Shown one piece after another: positions 55,641 through 64,000 of a stretch of 64,000 nucleotides of DNA. The notes under the pieces were generated by a model. That model was not told the DNA's origin. It did not search any database and was given only the letters and a program-made list of their open reading frames with translations. This DNA comes from Desulfomonile tiedjei DSM 6799. Its GTDB lineage: Bacteria > Desulfobacterota > Desulfomonilia > Desulfomonilales > Desulfomonilaceae. Each line of letters begins with the position of its first letter. Position 1 is the first letter of the stretch. Both the position numbers and the translations under genes were made by a program. The stretch spans positions 6,080,001 through 6,144,000 of the forward strand of contig NC_018025.1 of the NCBI RefSeq assembly GCF_000266945.1, read 5' to 3'.

Positions 55641-55679
55641 AAGCTGCTGCAAATAATCGTTGACCGTCAATCGACGGAC

Positions 55680-55817
55680 TTACCGCCCGAAGATACCCAG
55701 CAAGCCGATTATGATCAGATAAATGCCGACTATCCATGATAACAAACGCGGCACGGTCAAGATCAGAATACCGGCTATCAAAGCAATCAATGGCTCTAAC
55801 GGAATATTCGTTGGCAT
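55680..55817 (-). CDS. Small membrane protein, DUF3096-like
   Basis: A 45-residue peptide starting MPTNIPLEPLIALIAGILIL from ATG 55817 (GGAG eight bases upstream). Two membrane segments (LIALIAGILILTV and WIVGIYLIIIGLLGIFG) separated by PRLLS, the pattern of DUF3096 proteins. Function is unknown. The longer frame from 55904 has no ribosome-binding site. Confidence 0.7.
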   Translation of the reverse strand: MPTNIPLEPLIALIAGILILTVPRLLSWIVGIYLIIIGLLGIFGR

Positions 55818-56220
55818 AATTCTTTCTCCGGATGTCAAGCTGTACATTGTATGACAATAATTTAGTAATTCTTTTGGTAAAAAGTCGTCACTAATGTGAC
55901 ACACGGAGCGGCAAAACAGTTCAAATTGTTATTTCGTTTTCTAAATACAGTTTTCTCATCACGTGCGGCGATTCTCATTTCTTTTTGATAACTTGACATT
56001 CTATTCGGTCAAAGACCGGGGAATGGATATCGTAATTGGAGAAAAGGCAGGCATAAAACTTATGTTTCTGAAGGGCAGCGCGCATGTTGTCATTTTCGTT
56101 CAAACTCGGGAACTTGGCATCATTTAATCGTGATACTATTGGGTTACGGCATATTGCAACTACAATATCAATGAATAATTTGTACATGTATGTAATTACT
56201 AACAACCGAAAGGAATAACC
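55818..56220. other. Intergenic region before the CBS gene
   Basis: An AT-rich interval of about 400 bases between divergent genes. A TTGACA at about 55992 could be a -35 element but no clear -10 is placed. A minus-strand open frame here has no ribosome-binding site. Nothing else is seen. Confidence 0.35.
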
Positions 56221-56700
56221 ATGAAAGTGTCAGAAGTTATGACGCCAACAGTGTTGACAATAAATGGGGATTCCACCGTAATTGATGCGGCTAGGAAGAT
56301 GCGAGACTTTGACGTTGGTTTTTTGGCCGTGGTCTCCGATTATTCTGTTCTTGGAACATTGACAGATCGGGACATAGTTATCAGAGCCTTGGCTCGCGAA
56401 ACGGAAAAATCCCCGTTCGTCAAAGACATAATGACCAGAAATCCGATCACATGCACAACAGACAGCGACATTGAGGATGTTGCTCAATTGTTATCCAAAC
56501 ATCAGATCCAACGTATCCTGGTAATTGACGAGACTGAAACACCCGTAGGTGTCCTCTCAATAGGAGACTTGGCATCAAAAGTGGATGACAGCCAGCTCAT
56601 AGCGTCGACACTCAAGACTGTAAAAAAAGACATCGTGTCGAAAGAACCTCCGTGGATCAAAGAAGAACAGAGACCGGCAGAAATAAGCTACGAGGTGTGA
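56221..56700 (+). CDS. CBS-domain pair protein
   Basis: A 159-residue cytosolic protein made of two CBS motifs (about residues 7-60 and 70-125): VSEVMTPTVLTINGDSTVIDAARKM, GTLTDRDIVIRAL, VKDIMTRNPITCTTDSDIEDVAQLLSKHQIQRILVID, GVLSIGDLASKV. CBS pairs bind adenosine nucleotides and sense energy state or act as modules for a partner. GAAAGGAA precedes the ATG. It is convergent with the histidine kinase gene, with a hairpin between. Confidence 0.88.
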   Translation: MKVSEVMTPTVLTINGDSTVIDAARKMRDFDVGFLAVVSDYSVLGTLTDRDIVIRALARETEKSPFVKDIMTRNPITCTTDSDIEDVAQLLSKHQIQRILVIDETETPVGVLSIGDLASKVDDSQLIASTLKTVKKDIVSKEPPWIKEEQRPAEISYEV

Positions 56701-56718
56701 TTATGAGAAGAACTGGAG

Positions 56719-56748
56719 CTCTGCGGTCACATGCAGCCGGCCGCAGAG
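56719..56748. terminator. Bidirectional hairpin between convergent genes
   Basis: CTCTGCGG and CCGCAGAG, a perfect 8-bp stem with a 14-nt loop, between the CBS gene and the end of the histidine kinase gene. No long T run, so termination strength is unclear. Confidence 0.55.
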
Positions 56749-56761
56749 TCTCCTACTCTAT

Positions 56762-57844
56762 CTAATTGTGTATCTGTTCTTTTTTCGGAAAATGAGCAAC
56801 AAACGTAGTGCCATGTTTTGGTCTTGACCTGAAAGTAATGGTTCCGCCATGCTCGCGGAGAATCTTCTGAGTCACCATGAGTCCCAGACCGGTCCCTTTG
56901 TCACCTTTGGAGGTGAAAAAATCTTCAAAAACATGTTGTTTCAGGCGCTTATCTATTCCGATTCCATTGTCTGCGACTTCGATAATTGTAGCTCCTCTCC
57001 TGCCTTTGCGGGTACGAATTTCAACCAGGTGTTCGTCTTTCCAGAGATCGAGCTTACAGGCGTCCATTGCATTGGATACGAGATTCGACAGAACCGTGTG
57101 AAGGCCTTGGGGGTCTATTATTGCCTCTCCAAGCTCTTCATCGAGAGCCAGATGGATCTTGATAGCATATCTTTGAGCCGCGTCTTTGAACAACTCGTAC
57201 ACTTCCCGGACGATCTTATTCGGTTCGATTGTCTCGAGATTAGGCTCCCGCTCCTTTGAACAGTACAGAATGTCTTTCACGATATGGGAGATTTTCTCAA
57301 AATTTAGGAGAACAATTTCCCACCCTTCTTTCACTTCATCGGGTTTCTTGTCTTCAATGCCTTTATTGACGACGTAAATCCCGCCTTCAAGTCCCATCAT
57401 AATGTTCTTGATGCTATGGGCCATGCCCGCAACGGTTTGTCCGAGGAGTATCAATTGTCTTTGGATATCTTTTACGGAAGTAATGTTCACGCCGGTTTCT
57501 ATGACCGAAGACACTATTCCGGTTTCTTGATCCACCAGAGGTGCCGATGAGACCAGGATAGTCATGCGGGAGCCGTTACGGTTGGTTACCTGCAATTCTG
57601 CGCTGTGAATGGATCTATCCGAAAAGGTCTTGAGAACAGGGCATTCCGAGCAGGGCGCATTTCCGATATTGTAGAATTGATGGCAGGTTTTTCCGGACGA
57701 GTCACCGAAATCCTGTTGCACGAGATCGTTGGCCCACAGGATCTTGAGATTTGCGTCCTGAACAGTCACATAGCAAGGGATGGCATGGGCAATTCTGCCA
57801 CATCCATCCTCGCTCAATCGTGTGTCAGTTTCGTGTTCTTTCAT
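56762..57844 (-). CDS. PAS histidine kinase following the hmc operon
   Basis: A 360-residue cytosolic kinase. An N-terminal PAS-like domain (about 18-125) contains Cys residues (CHQFYNIGNAPCSECP) that could bind a metal or sense redox state. The HisKA helix has the phospho-His in GMAHSIKNIMMGLEGG, a variant H box, and the HATPase carries NLVSNAMDAC, EVADNGIGI and GDKGTGLGLMVTQKI. It starts 69 bases after the response regulator gene on the same strand, so the two probably form a pair. Confidence 0.85.
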   Translation of the reverse strand: MKEHETDTRLSEDGCGRIAHAIPCYVTVQDANLKILWANDLVQQDFGDSSGKTCHQFYNIGNAPCSECPVLKTFSDRSIHSAELQVTNRNGSRMTILVSSAPLVDQETGIVSSVIETGVNITSVKDIQRQLILLGQTVAGMAHSIKNIMMGLEGGIYVVNKGIEDKKPDEVKEGWEIVLLNFEKISHIVKDILYCSKEREPNLETIEPNKIVREVYELFKDAAQRYAIKIHLALDEELGEAIIDPQGLHTVLSNLVSNAMDACKLDLWKDEHLVEIRTRKGRRGATIIEVADNGIGIDKRLKQHVFEDFFTSKGDKGTGLGLMVTQKILREHGGTITFRSRPKHGTTFVAHFPKKEQIHN

Positions 57845-57913
57845 ACAAGAATCCGCTGCAGATCTTTCAACTGAGGAACTCCTGCGGTTTGGGCACTCTC
57901 GTTATGAAATCCC

Positions 57914-58270
57914 CTATTCGCCGATCGTCTCCTTGATACTGCTCAACAATGCGTTGCGATCGATCGGTTTTTCAAAGACCGCAACAGGCTTTGAGACAGC
58001 CAGGTGGCGTCCGGGAATTCCGCTTATGACAATCACGGGAGTGTCCTTGAAGTGTTTATCTTTGATCATATTGCGATAGAACCGCGTTCCCGTTTCATTC
58101 GGCATCTGTAAATCCAGGGTCACCAGATCCGGGTTCTCCTGCTTGAGGACTTCCAAAGCCGATTCTCCATCACCTGCGGAGCACGTTTCATATCCGCAAT
58201 CCTGAAGAAACGTTGTCAGATATTTTACGATATGGGGTTCGTCATCCACCACGAGAATTTTTTTCGGCAT
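57914..58270 (-). CDS. Single-domain response regulator (Rrf1-like position)
   Basis: 118 residues from ATG 58270, fixed by GGGAGGAAAC; the frame from 58306 overlaps hmcC. A lone receiver domain: KILVVDDEPH, phospho-Asp in LVTLDLQMPNETG, VIVISG, and Lys in VFEKPID. No output domain. It follows hmcC by 16 bases. In Desulfovibrio vulgaris the hmc operon also ends with a response regulator gene (rrf1), so a regulatory or signalling role for the complex is plausible. Confidence 0.87.
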   Translation of the reverse strand: MPKKILVVDDEPHIVKYLTTFLQDCGYETCSAGDGESALEVLKQENPDLVTLDLQMPNETGTRFYRNMIKDKHFKDTPVIVISGIPGRHLAVSKPVAVFEKPIDRNALLSSIKETIGE

Positions 58271-58286
58271 GATGTTTCCTCCCGTA

Positions 58287-59522
58287 TCAGTGCTTCTCGG
58301 GTTCAAAATCCGGATGTTCGTACAGAATGGGCATGCGATTCATGATCCACTGAAAGGTGATGATGCCGATAGTGATCACTGTCACGGTAAGCACAACTTC
58401 CATCCAGTGGGGGACGTACCGGTCAGCCCAGGACAAGTGCCAGTTGAACGCTATAATAGAGTGATTCACCCTGTTCAGAATGATTCCGATCACTGCAACG
58501 ATTGCCCAATTGCGAACCATCTGAACCAAATGGTTTTGCACTGCATACATGAGTGCGAAGGCCGGAATGAGCACGAACCCTATGATTTCTACCAGATACC
58601 AATATCCATAGCCGGTATCCAGGTAACTCCAACTGTTGCCGTGGGCAAGTCCGATCATCTTCATGAAGAAGTAGGCAAATAGTGTGACGGAAGTCGCCTT
58701 GCCCAGTCCCAGTGTAACACGATCCAGTTGATCGGGATCATGATTTTTTATCTGGTGAGCAAAGACTCTATGAGAAATGGTGCTCTCCAGAATTGTCATT
58801 GCCAAACCGCCTACAATAGCGCTCATGAAGAAAAAGAGAGGAATGTACTCAGAATACCACAATGGATGGAGCTTTTCAGGCATCAAGAGGAAGATGGAGC
58901 CCAGTGCCGATTGATGGAGCATGGAGAGACATACTCCGAATATGGTCGCTCCGAGTGTTGCTTTTATGAAAATACTCCGTAGTTTTTTCAAATTCAGCCA
59001 TTCCCAGATTGCCGGACACCATTCCACGAACTGACAGCTCAGATAAAGTGCCACATGCCAGGCAACCAGGAACAGCACGGAATTGACACCCCACGACACC
59101 ACCATGGGGTACGGAATTCGGTAGTACCTGCCCAAATCGAAGGTGAGGGCGATAATAGCGAACAAGTACCCGAGAAAACCTGTCAACACGGCAGGTCTGA
59201 ACAGAAAACCATAATCTTTCATTCCGAACAGATGAACCGCTGTGCCGATAACAAATCCACCGGCTGCCAGAGCAACTCCACAGAGCATGTCAAAACCTAT
59301 CCAGATACCCCAGGGGTTGTTATCTGACAGATTCGTTGAAGGGCCCAGTCCGTACACAAGGCGGTAGATGATGACCGGTATTCCCACCGCAAGAATGAAC
59401 GCGATCACGGCATTGGACGGAGTCATGTTGCTCCGCACATAGTCTTTGAAAGTCATGCCGAGAAACAGTTTTTCCTGCATCCATGTGGGCTTGATATCCG
59501 TTGTGATTGCTGTTGTATCCAA
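58287..59522 (-). CDS. hmcC: Hmc complex integral membrane subunit, NrfD/PsrC family
   Basis: A 411-residue membrane protein with about ten helices, NrfD family. It begins MDTTAITTDIKPTWMQEKLFLGMTFKDYV and contains NPWGIWIGFDMLCGVALAAGGFVIGTAVHLF and GRYYRIPYPMVVSWGVNSVLF, typical of the quinone-interacting subunits of Hmc, Dsr and Qrc complexes. The start TTG 59522 directly follows the hmcB stop; GGAGGG lies seven bases upstream, indicating translational coupling. Confidence 0.87.
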   Translation of the reverse strand: MDTTAITTDIKPTWMQEKLFLGMTFKDYVRSNMTPSNAVIAFILAVGIPVIIYRLVYGLGPSTNLSDNNPWGIWIGFDMLCGVALAAGGFVIGTAVHLFGMKDYGFLFRPAVLTGFLGYLFAIIALTFDLGRYYRIPYPMVVSWGVNSVLFLVAWHVALYLSCQFVEWCPAIWEWLNLKKLRSIFIKATLGATIFGVCLSMLHQSALGSIFLLMPEKLHPLWYSEYIPLFFFMSAIVGGLAMTILESTISHRVFAHQIKNHDPDQLDRVTLGLGKATSVTLFAYFFMKMIGLAHGNSWSYLDTGYGYWYLVEIIGFVLIPAFALMYAVQNHLVQMVRNWAIVAVIGIILNRVNHSIIAFNWHLSWADRYVPHWMEVVLTVTVITIGIITFQWIMNRMPILYEHPDFEPEKH

Positions 59523-60461
59523 TTACTTGCCCTCCTTGCTCTCGAGAGCCTTCTTGAGCTCTTCTTCCGCCAGCTTGTCTCTTCGTTTCTTGAAGCTGTA
59601 AAACCCCATAGCCAGTGCTGGTATGGTAATAAAGACCGGTGAAACCAGTGACAAGAACGGCTTTCCCAACGTAGGTATCGGAGTCGTTCCAAGATCTGTT
59701 CGGAATCCGATCATGTTGAAAGGCACGGCCGACAAATACATCCAGCTTGTTCCGCCTACTTCATTTTCTCCATACACGTGATTCACGTATCGAGTAGGGT
59801 TGTCCCTGATCTTTTTATGGGCCAGATCGATAAGATCTGTTCGCTTTCCGAACGTCATAGTTTCGACCGGACACATGCCGACGCAAGCAGGAACGCCGCC
59901 TTCTTTGGAAATCTTGTCAAAGCAGAACGTGCACTTGGTGACTTCAGGAGTGAAGGGATCGAAATATTGATAAGCCGGGATGTCGAAGGGGCAGGCTGCC
60001 ATGCAGTACCGGCATCCCACGCACAGTGAAGCATCGTATGTGACTGCGCCAACCGGCTGCTTCGTGAACGCCTTGACGAAGCACGATGACGCACAACCGG
60101 GCTCGTAGCAGTGCATGCACTGCTTTTTCACATAAATCGGCTTGGATGCATCAAGCGGATTGGGGAACCGGTTTACCACCGTGTAAGTGTCTGCATGGGT
60201 TCTTCGAACCTTAAGAAAAACGGATTGGTCTTTTTCGTATTCCTTCAAGGGCTGCTGACCGGGCAATTTATTGGATTCCTTGCAGGCCCACTCGCAGCGG
60301 CGGCAACCTATGCATACAGTCGTATCCACCAACACTCCGAATTGATCCGGATACCCACGGAGCGATGCTACGTCTGCCAGAGCATTGCCCTCCAGCCCGA
60401 ATCCGAGTGCCATCCCCGTGCCCGCGAGCATTTTCAGGAAGTTGCGTCTATCGGCATTCAT
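59523..60461 (-). CDS. hmcB: Hmc complex periplasmic iron-sulfur subunit
   Basis: A 312-residue ferredoxin-like protein. The Tat-type signal DRRNFLKMLAGTGMALGFG is at residues 4-22. Four cluster motifs follow: CIGCRRCEWACKESN (50-64), CMHCYEPGCASSC, CVGCRYCMAACPFD and CTFCFDKISKEGGVPACVGMC, i.e. four [4Fe-4S] centres. A C-terminal membrane anchor (PVFITIPALAMGFYSF) precedes a charged tail, as in HmcB. It passes electrons between the cytochrome and HmcC. Confidence 0.88.
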   Translation of the reverse strand: MNADRRNFLKMLAGTGMALGFGLEGNALADVASLRGYPDQFGVLVDTTVCIGCRRCEWACKESNKLPGQQPLKEYEKDQSVFLKVRRTHADTYTVVNRFPNPLDASKPIYVKKQCMHCYEPGCASSCFVKAFTKQPVGAVTYDASLCVGCRYCMAACPFDIPAYQYFDPFTPEVTKCTFCFDKISKEGGVPACVGMCPVETMTFGKRTDLIDLAHKKIRDNPTRYVNHVYGENEVGGTSWMYLSAVPFNMIGFRTDLGTTPIPTLGKPFLSLVSPVFITIPALAMGFYSFKKRRDKLAEEELKKALESKEGK

Positions 60462-60519
60462 TTTGAGATCCTCTCCTGTAGGGGAGTTTCTGGTCCGCTA
60501 TCTGAGTAGCGCAGTTAAC

Positions 60520-60642
60520 TCAGTCTTTTTCCCGGTATGTCAGGAATCTCCAGAAGGAGATGAACACAAAAAGGTAAACGATCACGATCAGGTATTCCAT
60601 TCCTTTGGTAAGGATATAGAATTCATGCAATATGTTCGGCAT
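60520..60642 (-). CDS. hmcD: Hmc complex small membrane subunit
   Basis: A 40-residue protein read from ATG 60642 to TGA 60520: it begins MPNILHEFYILTKGMEYLIV, has one membrane helix (YLIVIVYLFVFISFWRFL) and ends TYREKD. AGGAGG lies four bases before the ATG. Position, size and topology match HmcD, a tiny subunit of unknown function. Confidence 0.8.
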   Translation of the reverse strand: MPNILHEFYILTKGMEYLIVIVYLFVFISFWRFLTYREKD

Positions 60643-60662
60643 GGTTTCCTCCTGTACGACGA

Positions 60663-62438
60663 TCACTTGTTCGCCGGAACATGGGAAATGACTTCTAATG
60701 CAGTCTTTATCTCCCCTTTTTCAGCATGGCATTTCGCGCATTCCAATGCAGTCGGCTTCTGCTTCATCGATCCATGACATCCGATGCACTGGCGGTGGTA
60801 CGCTCCCATCAAAGTCGGTTTGCCCAAAGAAGCAAGATCCACGGTCTTATTGTGACACGTCGTACACTTGGGCACCTTGACCGCTGCCTGTTGAAATTCA
60901 CTTCTATGATGACACCCTGCACAGAGAGCCTGCTCTCGTGTAGAGTGGAACCACCGGGCCAGGGAACTTTCGTTTGAAATGGTCACGAGCTTGTTCACGA
61001 TTTTCAGATGCGCAAACTCTGCAGGCTTAAACTCCTTTTCCAGGAGCTTCATCACCACTTTGTCGGGAACCTTTTCTTTGTCCTGAAACAGAGGCATCGG
61101 CGGAACATCGATGGCTTTCCCGTTTGACGGACCTCGGTGGCATACGGGACATGAGGAACTTGGTGTTGGACCTGTTAACCACTGGTGACATCCTGCACAT
61201 TTCTGATCCTGCTTCTTTTGAGCATGACAACCGATACACGCCTGGTTTGACGTAACCATATGGAATGCCCGCTCGTAACTGATTCCGCCGCCCTTCTTTA
61301 CGTCGCCTGTTTGCGTGTGACAGTTCACACATTTTTCCAGGGAGTTGTGATGGCAAGCATTGCAGAATTGAGCACGGGGTTCATGAGCCTTGTGGTTGAA
61401 AGTCACTGCTTTCATGCGGACCGCAGGAGACTGGATTCCCGGAATTTCCTTGGGCATCTCCACAGAAGTGTTATCCGGCAAGACAAGTGCGAGATCCATA
61501 ACATCTTTCTGGCCTCTCACCAGTCGAGGAACTTTCATGATCTCTTCAGGGGTCAGCTCTTTGTGCTCCCCGTGGCATCCCTTGCATTCAAACGGTCCGA
61601 ATTTGTTCTGCGAAGTTGTCGATGACGATCCTTGCTGAGAAGTCGTTTCAGCCTTGGCTTTTTCCGCAAGCTTCATATGACAGCCGATGCACGCGGAATG
61701 AGCCACTTTCTGCATGGATCGTGCATTCTTTTCGTCCTTGCTCTTGTGACAGGCCTGACATGAGTTCTCGGTATCTTTTTTATAGATGAGCTTCTTCTGC
61801 TTCTCGTCGTACTGGTGATGGCAGAGTTCACACCTGTTACCGCTTGTATCCGAGACGACTTGAACCTTGTCCGCAATCGCAAATTCAGTTGCCGGATCGA
61901 GCTTCTTGACTGCTTCCACGTGCTTGCCATGTCGGGCATAGTTGAAAATAGGACTCCAGGCCCAGGTGGTTTGCTGGACTTCAGGACGTTTCTTGTGACA
62001 TTTGCCGCAAAGGCCGATATCCGGTCCGGATTTCTTCCCTTCGGATTGAAGGGTACGATGACAGCTCACACATCCCTCGTGATATGCATACATGATTGCA
62101 GTCTTGTCGGTTGGATCGAAAGCGCTTTTCGGAAATTTGAAGACTTTGACTTCAGGATTGGAAAGGCTGGCACTGGCATCCTTCACAATGTGACATATTG
62201 CACAATCCTGACCTTTAGACTGTTTCAATGCTTTCGTATGCATGTCATGATCGAACACTACAGGCGGACGCTCTAATCGGGGAGATGACCCCAAATGCGA
62301 TATAAGAATCGGCGGATTTGTACTACTGTTTTGAGTTGAACTTTGCGGAGAGTTGTCCGAGAAAGCCGGTACATTTGGAAACAAAGTCCACAGGAAACCC
62401 GAAAGAATTATCAAGATCGTCCTTGTAGTCGCTTGCAT
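60663..62438 (-). CDS. hmcA: High-molecular-weight cytochrome c, 16 haem motifs
   Basis: 591 residues from ATG 62438, chosen for GGGG seven bases upstream and because it starts directly at the signal peptide (MQATTRTILIILSGFLWTLF, cleaved near PAFS). I count exactly sixteen CxxCH haem-binding motifs (CAICH, CVSCH, CGKCH ... CIGCH, CAKCH), all regular. Sixteen haems and this length match HmcA of Desulfovibrio, a periplasmic cytochrome that receives electrons from type I cytochrome c3 and hands them to the membrane complex. hmcD follows after 20 bases. Confidence 0.93.
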   Translation of the reverse strand: MQATTRTILIILSGFLWTLFPNVPAFSDNSPQSSTQNSSTNPPILISHLGSSPRLERPPVVFDHDMHTKALKQSKGQDCAICHIVKDASASLSNPEVKVFKFPKSAFDPTDKTAIMYAYHEGCVSCHRTLQSEGKKSGPDIGLCGKCHKKRPEVQQTTWAWSPIFNYARHGKHVEAVKKLDPATEFAIADKVQVVSDTSGNRCELCHHQYDEKQKKLIYKKDTENSCQACHKSKDEKNARSMQKVAHSACIGCHMKLAEKAKAETTSQQGSSSTTSQNKFGPFECKGCHGEHKELTPEEIMKVPRLVRGQKDVMDLALVLPDNTSVEMPKEIPGIQSPAVRMKAVTFNHKAHEPRAQFCNACHHNSLEKCVNCHTQTGDVKKGGGISYERAFHMVTSNQACIGCHAQKKQDQKCAGCHQWLTGPTPSSSCPVCHRGPSNGKAIDVPPMPLFQDKEKVPDKVVMKLLEKEFKPAEFAHLKIVNKLVTISNESSLARWFHSTREQALCAGCHHRSEFQQAAVKVPKCTTCHNKTVDLASLGKPTLMGAYHRQCIGCHGSMKQKPTALECAKCHAEKGEIKTALEVISHVPANK

Positions 62439-62475
62439 GAGTCTGCCCCTTTTTGCACCCGAGTCGCACATTATA

Positions 62476-63822
62476 TTACTCGGCTCTCAGTTCATCGGGA
62501 ATTTCCATTACCTGCATGAGTATCTCACTAAAGAATTTCACATGCATGCCGAGTTTGTACGAACCGATGATATCTTCAATCCCACTGTGGCAGTTGTGGC
62601 ACGGCGTTATTACCACATGTGCTTTCGTTGCCGCCAATTGTTCAGCCTTGACGCTGTTACCCTTGACACGCGAGGTTTTCCACGGAGGACCGCAGTTGAT
62701 GACTCCGCCTCCGGCTCCACAGCAGTAGTTATGCTCAAAGTCAGGACTGGGAGGTACAAAATGCGAACAAGTAGCTTGAACGATTTCGCGCAACTTGGTT
62801 CCGAGCCCTCTGCCTCTCACGATGTTACAAGGTTCTTGAACAGTGACCGGCTCATCGAATTTGCGAGCAATCTTGATGCGGCCTGAAGTAATAAGCTCAT
62901 GGTAGAAGTCCACTGCATGAATCACCGGAATCGGAGGTTCACGCCATGCGAGCCACTTGGGGCCGTCGTACACTGCTCCTCTAAATGCATGACCGCATTC
63001 GCCCATCACAATTCGTTTGCACTTCAGCTTCAATGCAGCCTCGTGATGAGCGCGTTCAACTCGTCCCATGATCTCGAAATCGCCGGAGAACATGGCCATG
63101 TTGCTGTTATCCCAGCCATCGAACGAAGGCATGGTCCAATCGATCTTTGCTACAGCCATGATCTGAGCAATATTGCCGATGAGTTGCGCAAGAATTTTTG
63201 GTTCAGGAGCTATCACCGAGTAAAAGACTTCGGCACCTTCTTTGTCCAACGGAATTCTCGCCCCTACGACTTCAGATCTGGCATCTTCCTCTTGCCACTG
63301 GAGCGTATCGATCCACTCGTCCTGCTTCACCCACATCTGGTTCAGGGTGACAGCGTGGCTGTTAACAGTGTCTTGCATGAATTGCGGCACCATGTGGAGC
63401 TCATGGCAAATCCGCCGCACTACCAGAAGCAAATAGGCAATGTCGATGCCGAAGGGACAGTACATGCTGCATTTTCGGCAAACATTGCACTCCGTCTGGG
63501 CAATTCTGGAGCACTCCTTGATGAAGTCGGAATCCACATTCCCTTTCTTCTTGAGTATTTCCCAGAGCGTCTGTTTGACCTTGCCAACTGGAGAGAACCT
63601 GGGGTCACGATCGTTTGAAAGAAACCAGTGGCACGCGTCCGAGCAGAGTCCGCAATGTACGCAAGTATTTAAATATACGTTGAATCTGGCTGCCGTCTCT
63701 TTATCGATCACTCTGTTTATGACCTGGCTTATCTGCTCACGAGTGAGTTCCTTTGCATTGAGATCTAGACCCGGGTCGGAAACGGCCGGTAATTGTGGTA
63801 AATAGTATGCCGGTAAGCCCAT
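62476..63822 (-). CDS. hmcF: Hmc complex cytoplasmic iron-sulfur subunit, HdrD/DsrK-like
   Basis: 448 residues from ATG 63822 (GGAGG five bases upstream; the ATG at 63849 lacks one). Two [4Fe-4S] motifs, CVHCGLCSDACH (from residue 54) and CNVCRKCSMYCPFG, then two CCG-type domains with CGHAFRG and EHNYCCGAGGG...CHNCHSG, the heterodisulfide reductase D pattern. It acts on the cytoplasmic side; a thiol/disulfide or DsrC-like partner is possible. Between hmcE and hmcA in this cluster. Confidence 0.85.
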   Translation of the reverse strand: MGLPAYYLPQLPAVSDPGLDLNAKELTREQISQVINRVIDKETAARFNVYLNTCVHCGLCSDACHWFLSNDRDPRFSPVGKVKQTLWEILKKKGNVDSDFIKECSRIAQTECNVCRKCSMYCPFGIDIAYLLLVVRRICHELHMVPQFMQDTVNSHAVTLNQMWVKQDEWIDTLQWQEEDARSEVVGARIPLDKEGAEVFYSVIAPEPKILAQLIGNIAQIMAVAKIDWTMPSFDGWDNSNMAMFSGDFEIMGRVERAHHEAALKLKCKRIVMGECGHAFRGAVYDGPKWLAWREPPIPVIHAVDFYHELITSGRIKIARKFDEPVTVQEPCNIVRGRGLGTKLREIVQATCSHFVPPSPDFEHNYCCGAGGGVINCGPPWKTSRVKGNSVKAEQLAATKAHVVITPCHNCHSGIEDIIGSYKLGMHVKFFSEILMQVMEIPDELRAE

Positions 63823-63849
63823 ATTCGCCTCCGTACGGTTTGATGGCAT

Positions 63850-64000
63850 CTACCAATCCCTGGCATGACGGACTGCGCCGAATTCGGATCCCATGTACGC
63901 CCGGGTAAAGGGAAAGAAGAGCATATGGCTAAGTCTCGTGAACGGTATCGCCATAAGCATTGCTGACCCGCAGATGATGTGAAGGACAATGATAGTATCG
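63850..64000 (-). CDS. hmcE: Hmc complex cytochrome b-like subunit (C-terminal part)
   Basis: The minus-strand frame entering at the window edge ends at TAG 63850-63852. The visible 49 residues contain LHIICGSAMLMAIPFTRLSHMLFFPFTRAYMGSEFG, a membrane helix and the C-terminal signature of NarI/DsrM/HmcE-type haem b subunits. The start lies outside the window. It is the first visible gene of the operon; hmcF follows. Confidence 0.8.
   Translation of the reverse strand, partial: DTIIVLHIICGSAMLMAIPFTRLSHMLFFPFTRAYMGSEFGAVRHARDW

Noticed and set aside
56143-56165. Sigma54-like GGCATATTGCA before the CBS gene
   Set aside because: The GG and GC are not ten bases apart, so the -24/-12 spacing fails.
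58287-64000. Reading the last operon as dsrMKJOP
   Set aside because: DsrJ carries three haems, whereas the cytochrome here has sixteen CxxCH motifs; a small HmcD-like gene is also present.

Overview
The window (about 50% GC) looks like the chromosome of an anaerobic, probably sulfate-reducing or syntrophic, Desulfobacterota/Deltaproteobacteria member. The best markers are an Hmc-type transmembrane redox complex with a 16-haem cytochrome, a benzoate-CoA ligase beside a sigma54 two-component pair, and ribosomal proteins of deltaproteobacterial type. A Desulfomonile-like organism would fit, but that is inference; no rRNA is present to settle it.

Layout. 1-8.1 kb: the end of the spc and the alpha ribosomal operons (rpsH partial, rplF, rplR, rpsE, rpmD, rplO, secY, adk, rpmJ, rpsM, rpsK, rpsD, rpoA, rplQ), without map or infA. 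8.4-13.1 kb: an orphan ECF-type ATPase, an FtsB/DivIC-like protein and a promoter-led pilMNOP operon that stops without pilQ. 13.1-14.5 kb: a 59-residue Cys-ending small protein and a DUF2156 protein. 14.7-19 kb: parC-parE (topoisomerase IV) on the minus strand. 19.1-22.8 kb: two proteins sharing one N-terminal module plus zinc ribbon (one an eight-bladed propeller, one a membrane protein), a polytopic membrane protein and a small acidic protein. 23.4-25.6 kb: kbl and an alpha/beta hydrolase around a palindromic terminator element.

26.1-34.7 kb is the most unusual part. It holds an orphan HPr-kinase-like protein resembling ScmC of SynChlorMet peptide-modification cassettes, then a sigma54 promoter and a 1316-residue DUF4347/FG-GAP surface protein. 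Next come a 75-residue candidate RiPP precursor whose five cysteines are exactly ten residues apart, and a second large surface protein with an extremely Trp/Tyr-rich domain and nine ELW-type repeats. The two large proteins share an N-terminal LExRIVLD motif.

35.6-37.8 kb: an acyl-CoA synthetase and a hotdog thioesterase. 38-48.3 kb (minus strand): an exopolysaccharide/O-antigen cluster (Wzz/BY-kinase, initiating sugar transferase, GT4, flippase, DUF362 protein, O-antigen ligase/polymerase). 49-49.8 kb: plsC. 50-55.4 kb: sensor kinase, NtrC-type regulator, sigma54 promoter and benzoate-CoA ligase, an arrangement like BamVW/BamY of Geobacter metallireducens. 55.5-56.7 kb: a DUF3096 peptide and a CBS-pair protein. 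56.8-64 kb (minus strand): hmcE (partial), hmcF, hmcA, hmcD, hmcB, hmcC, then a single-domain response regulator and a PAS histidine kinase.

The intergenic spaces are rich in dispersed repeats. At least eight copies or part copies of a roughly 190-bp TIR element (MITE-like) are present, and two of them carry a second TIR element at the same internal site but in opposite orientation. Coordinates of the weaker copies are approximate because alignments were done by eye.
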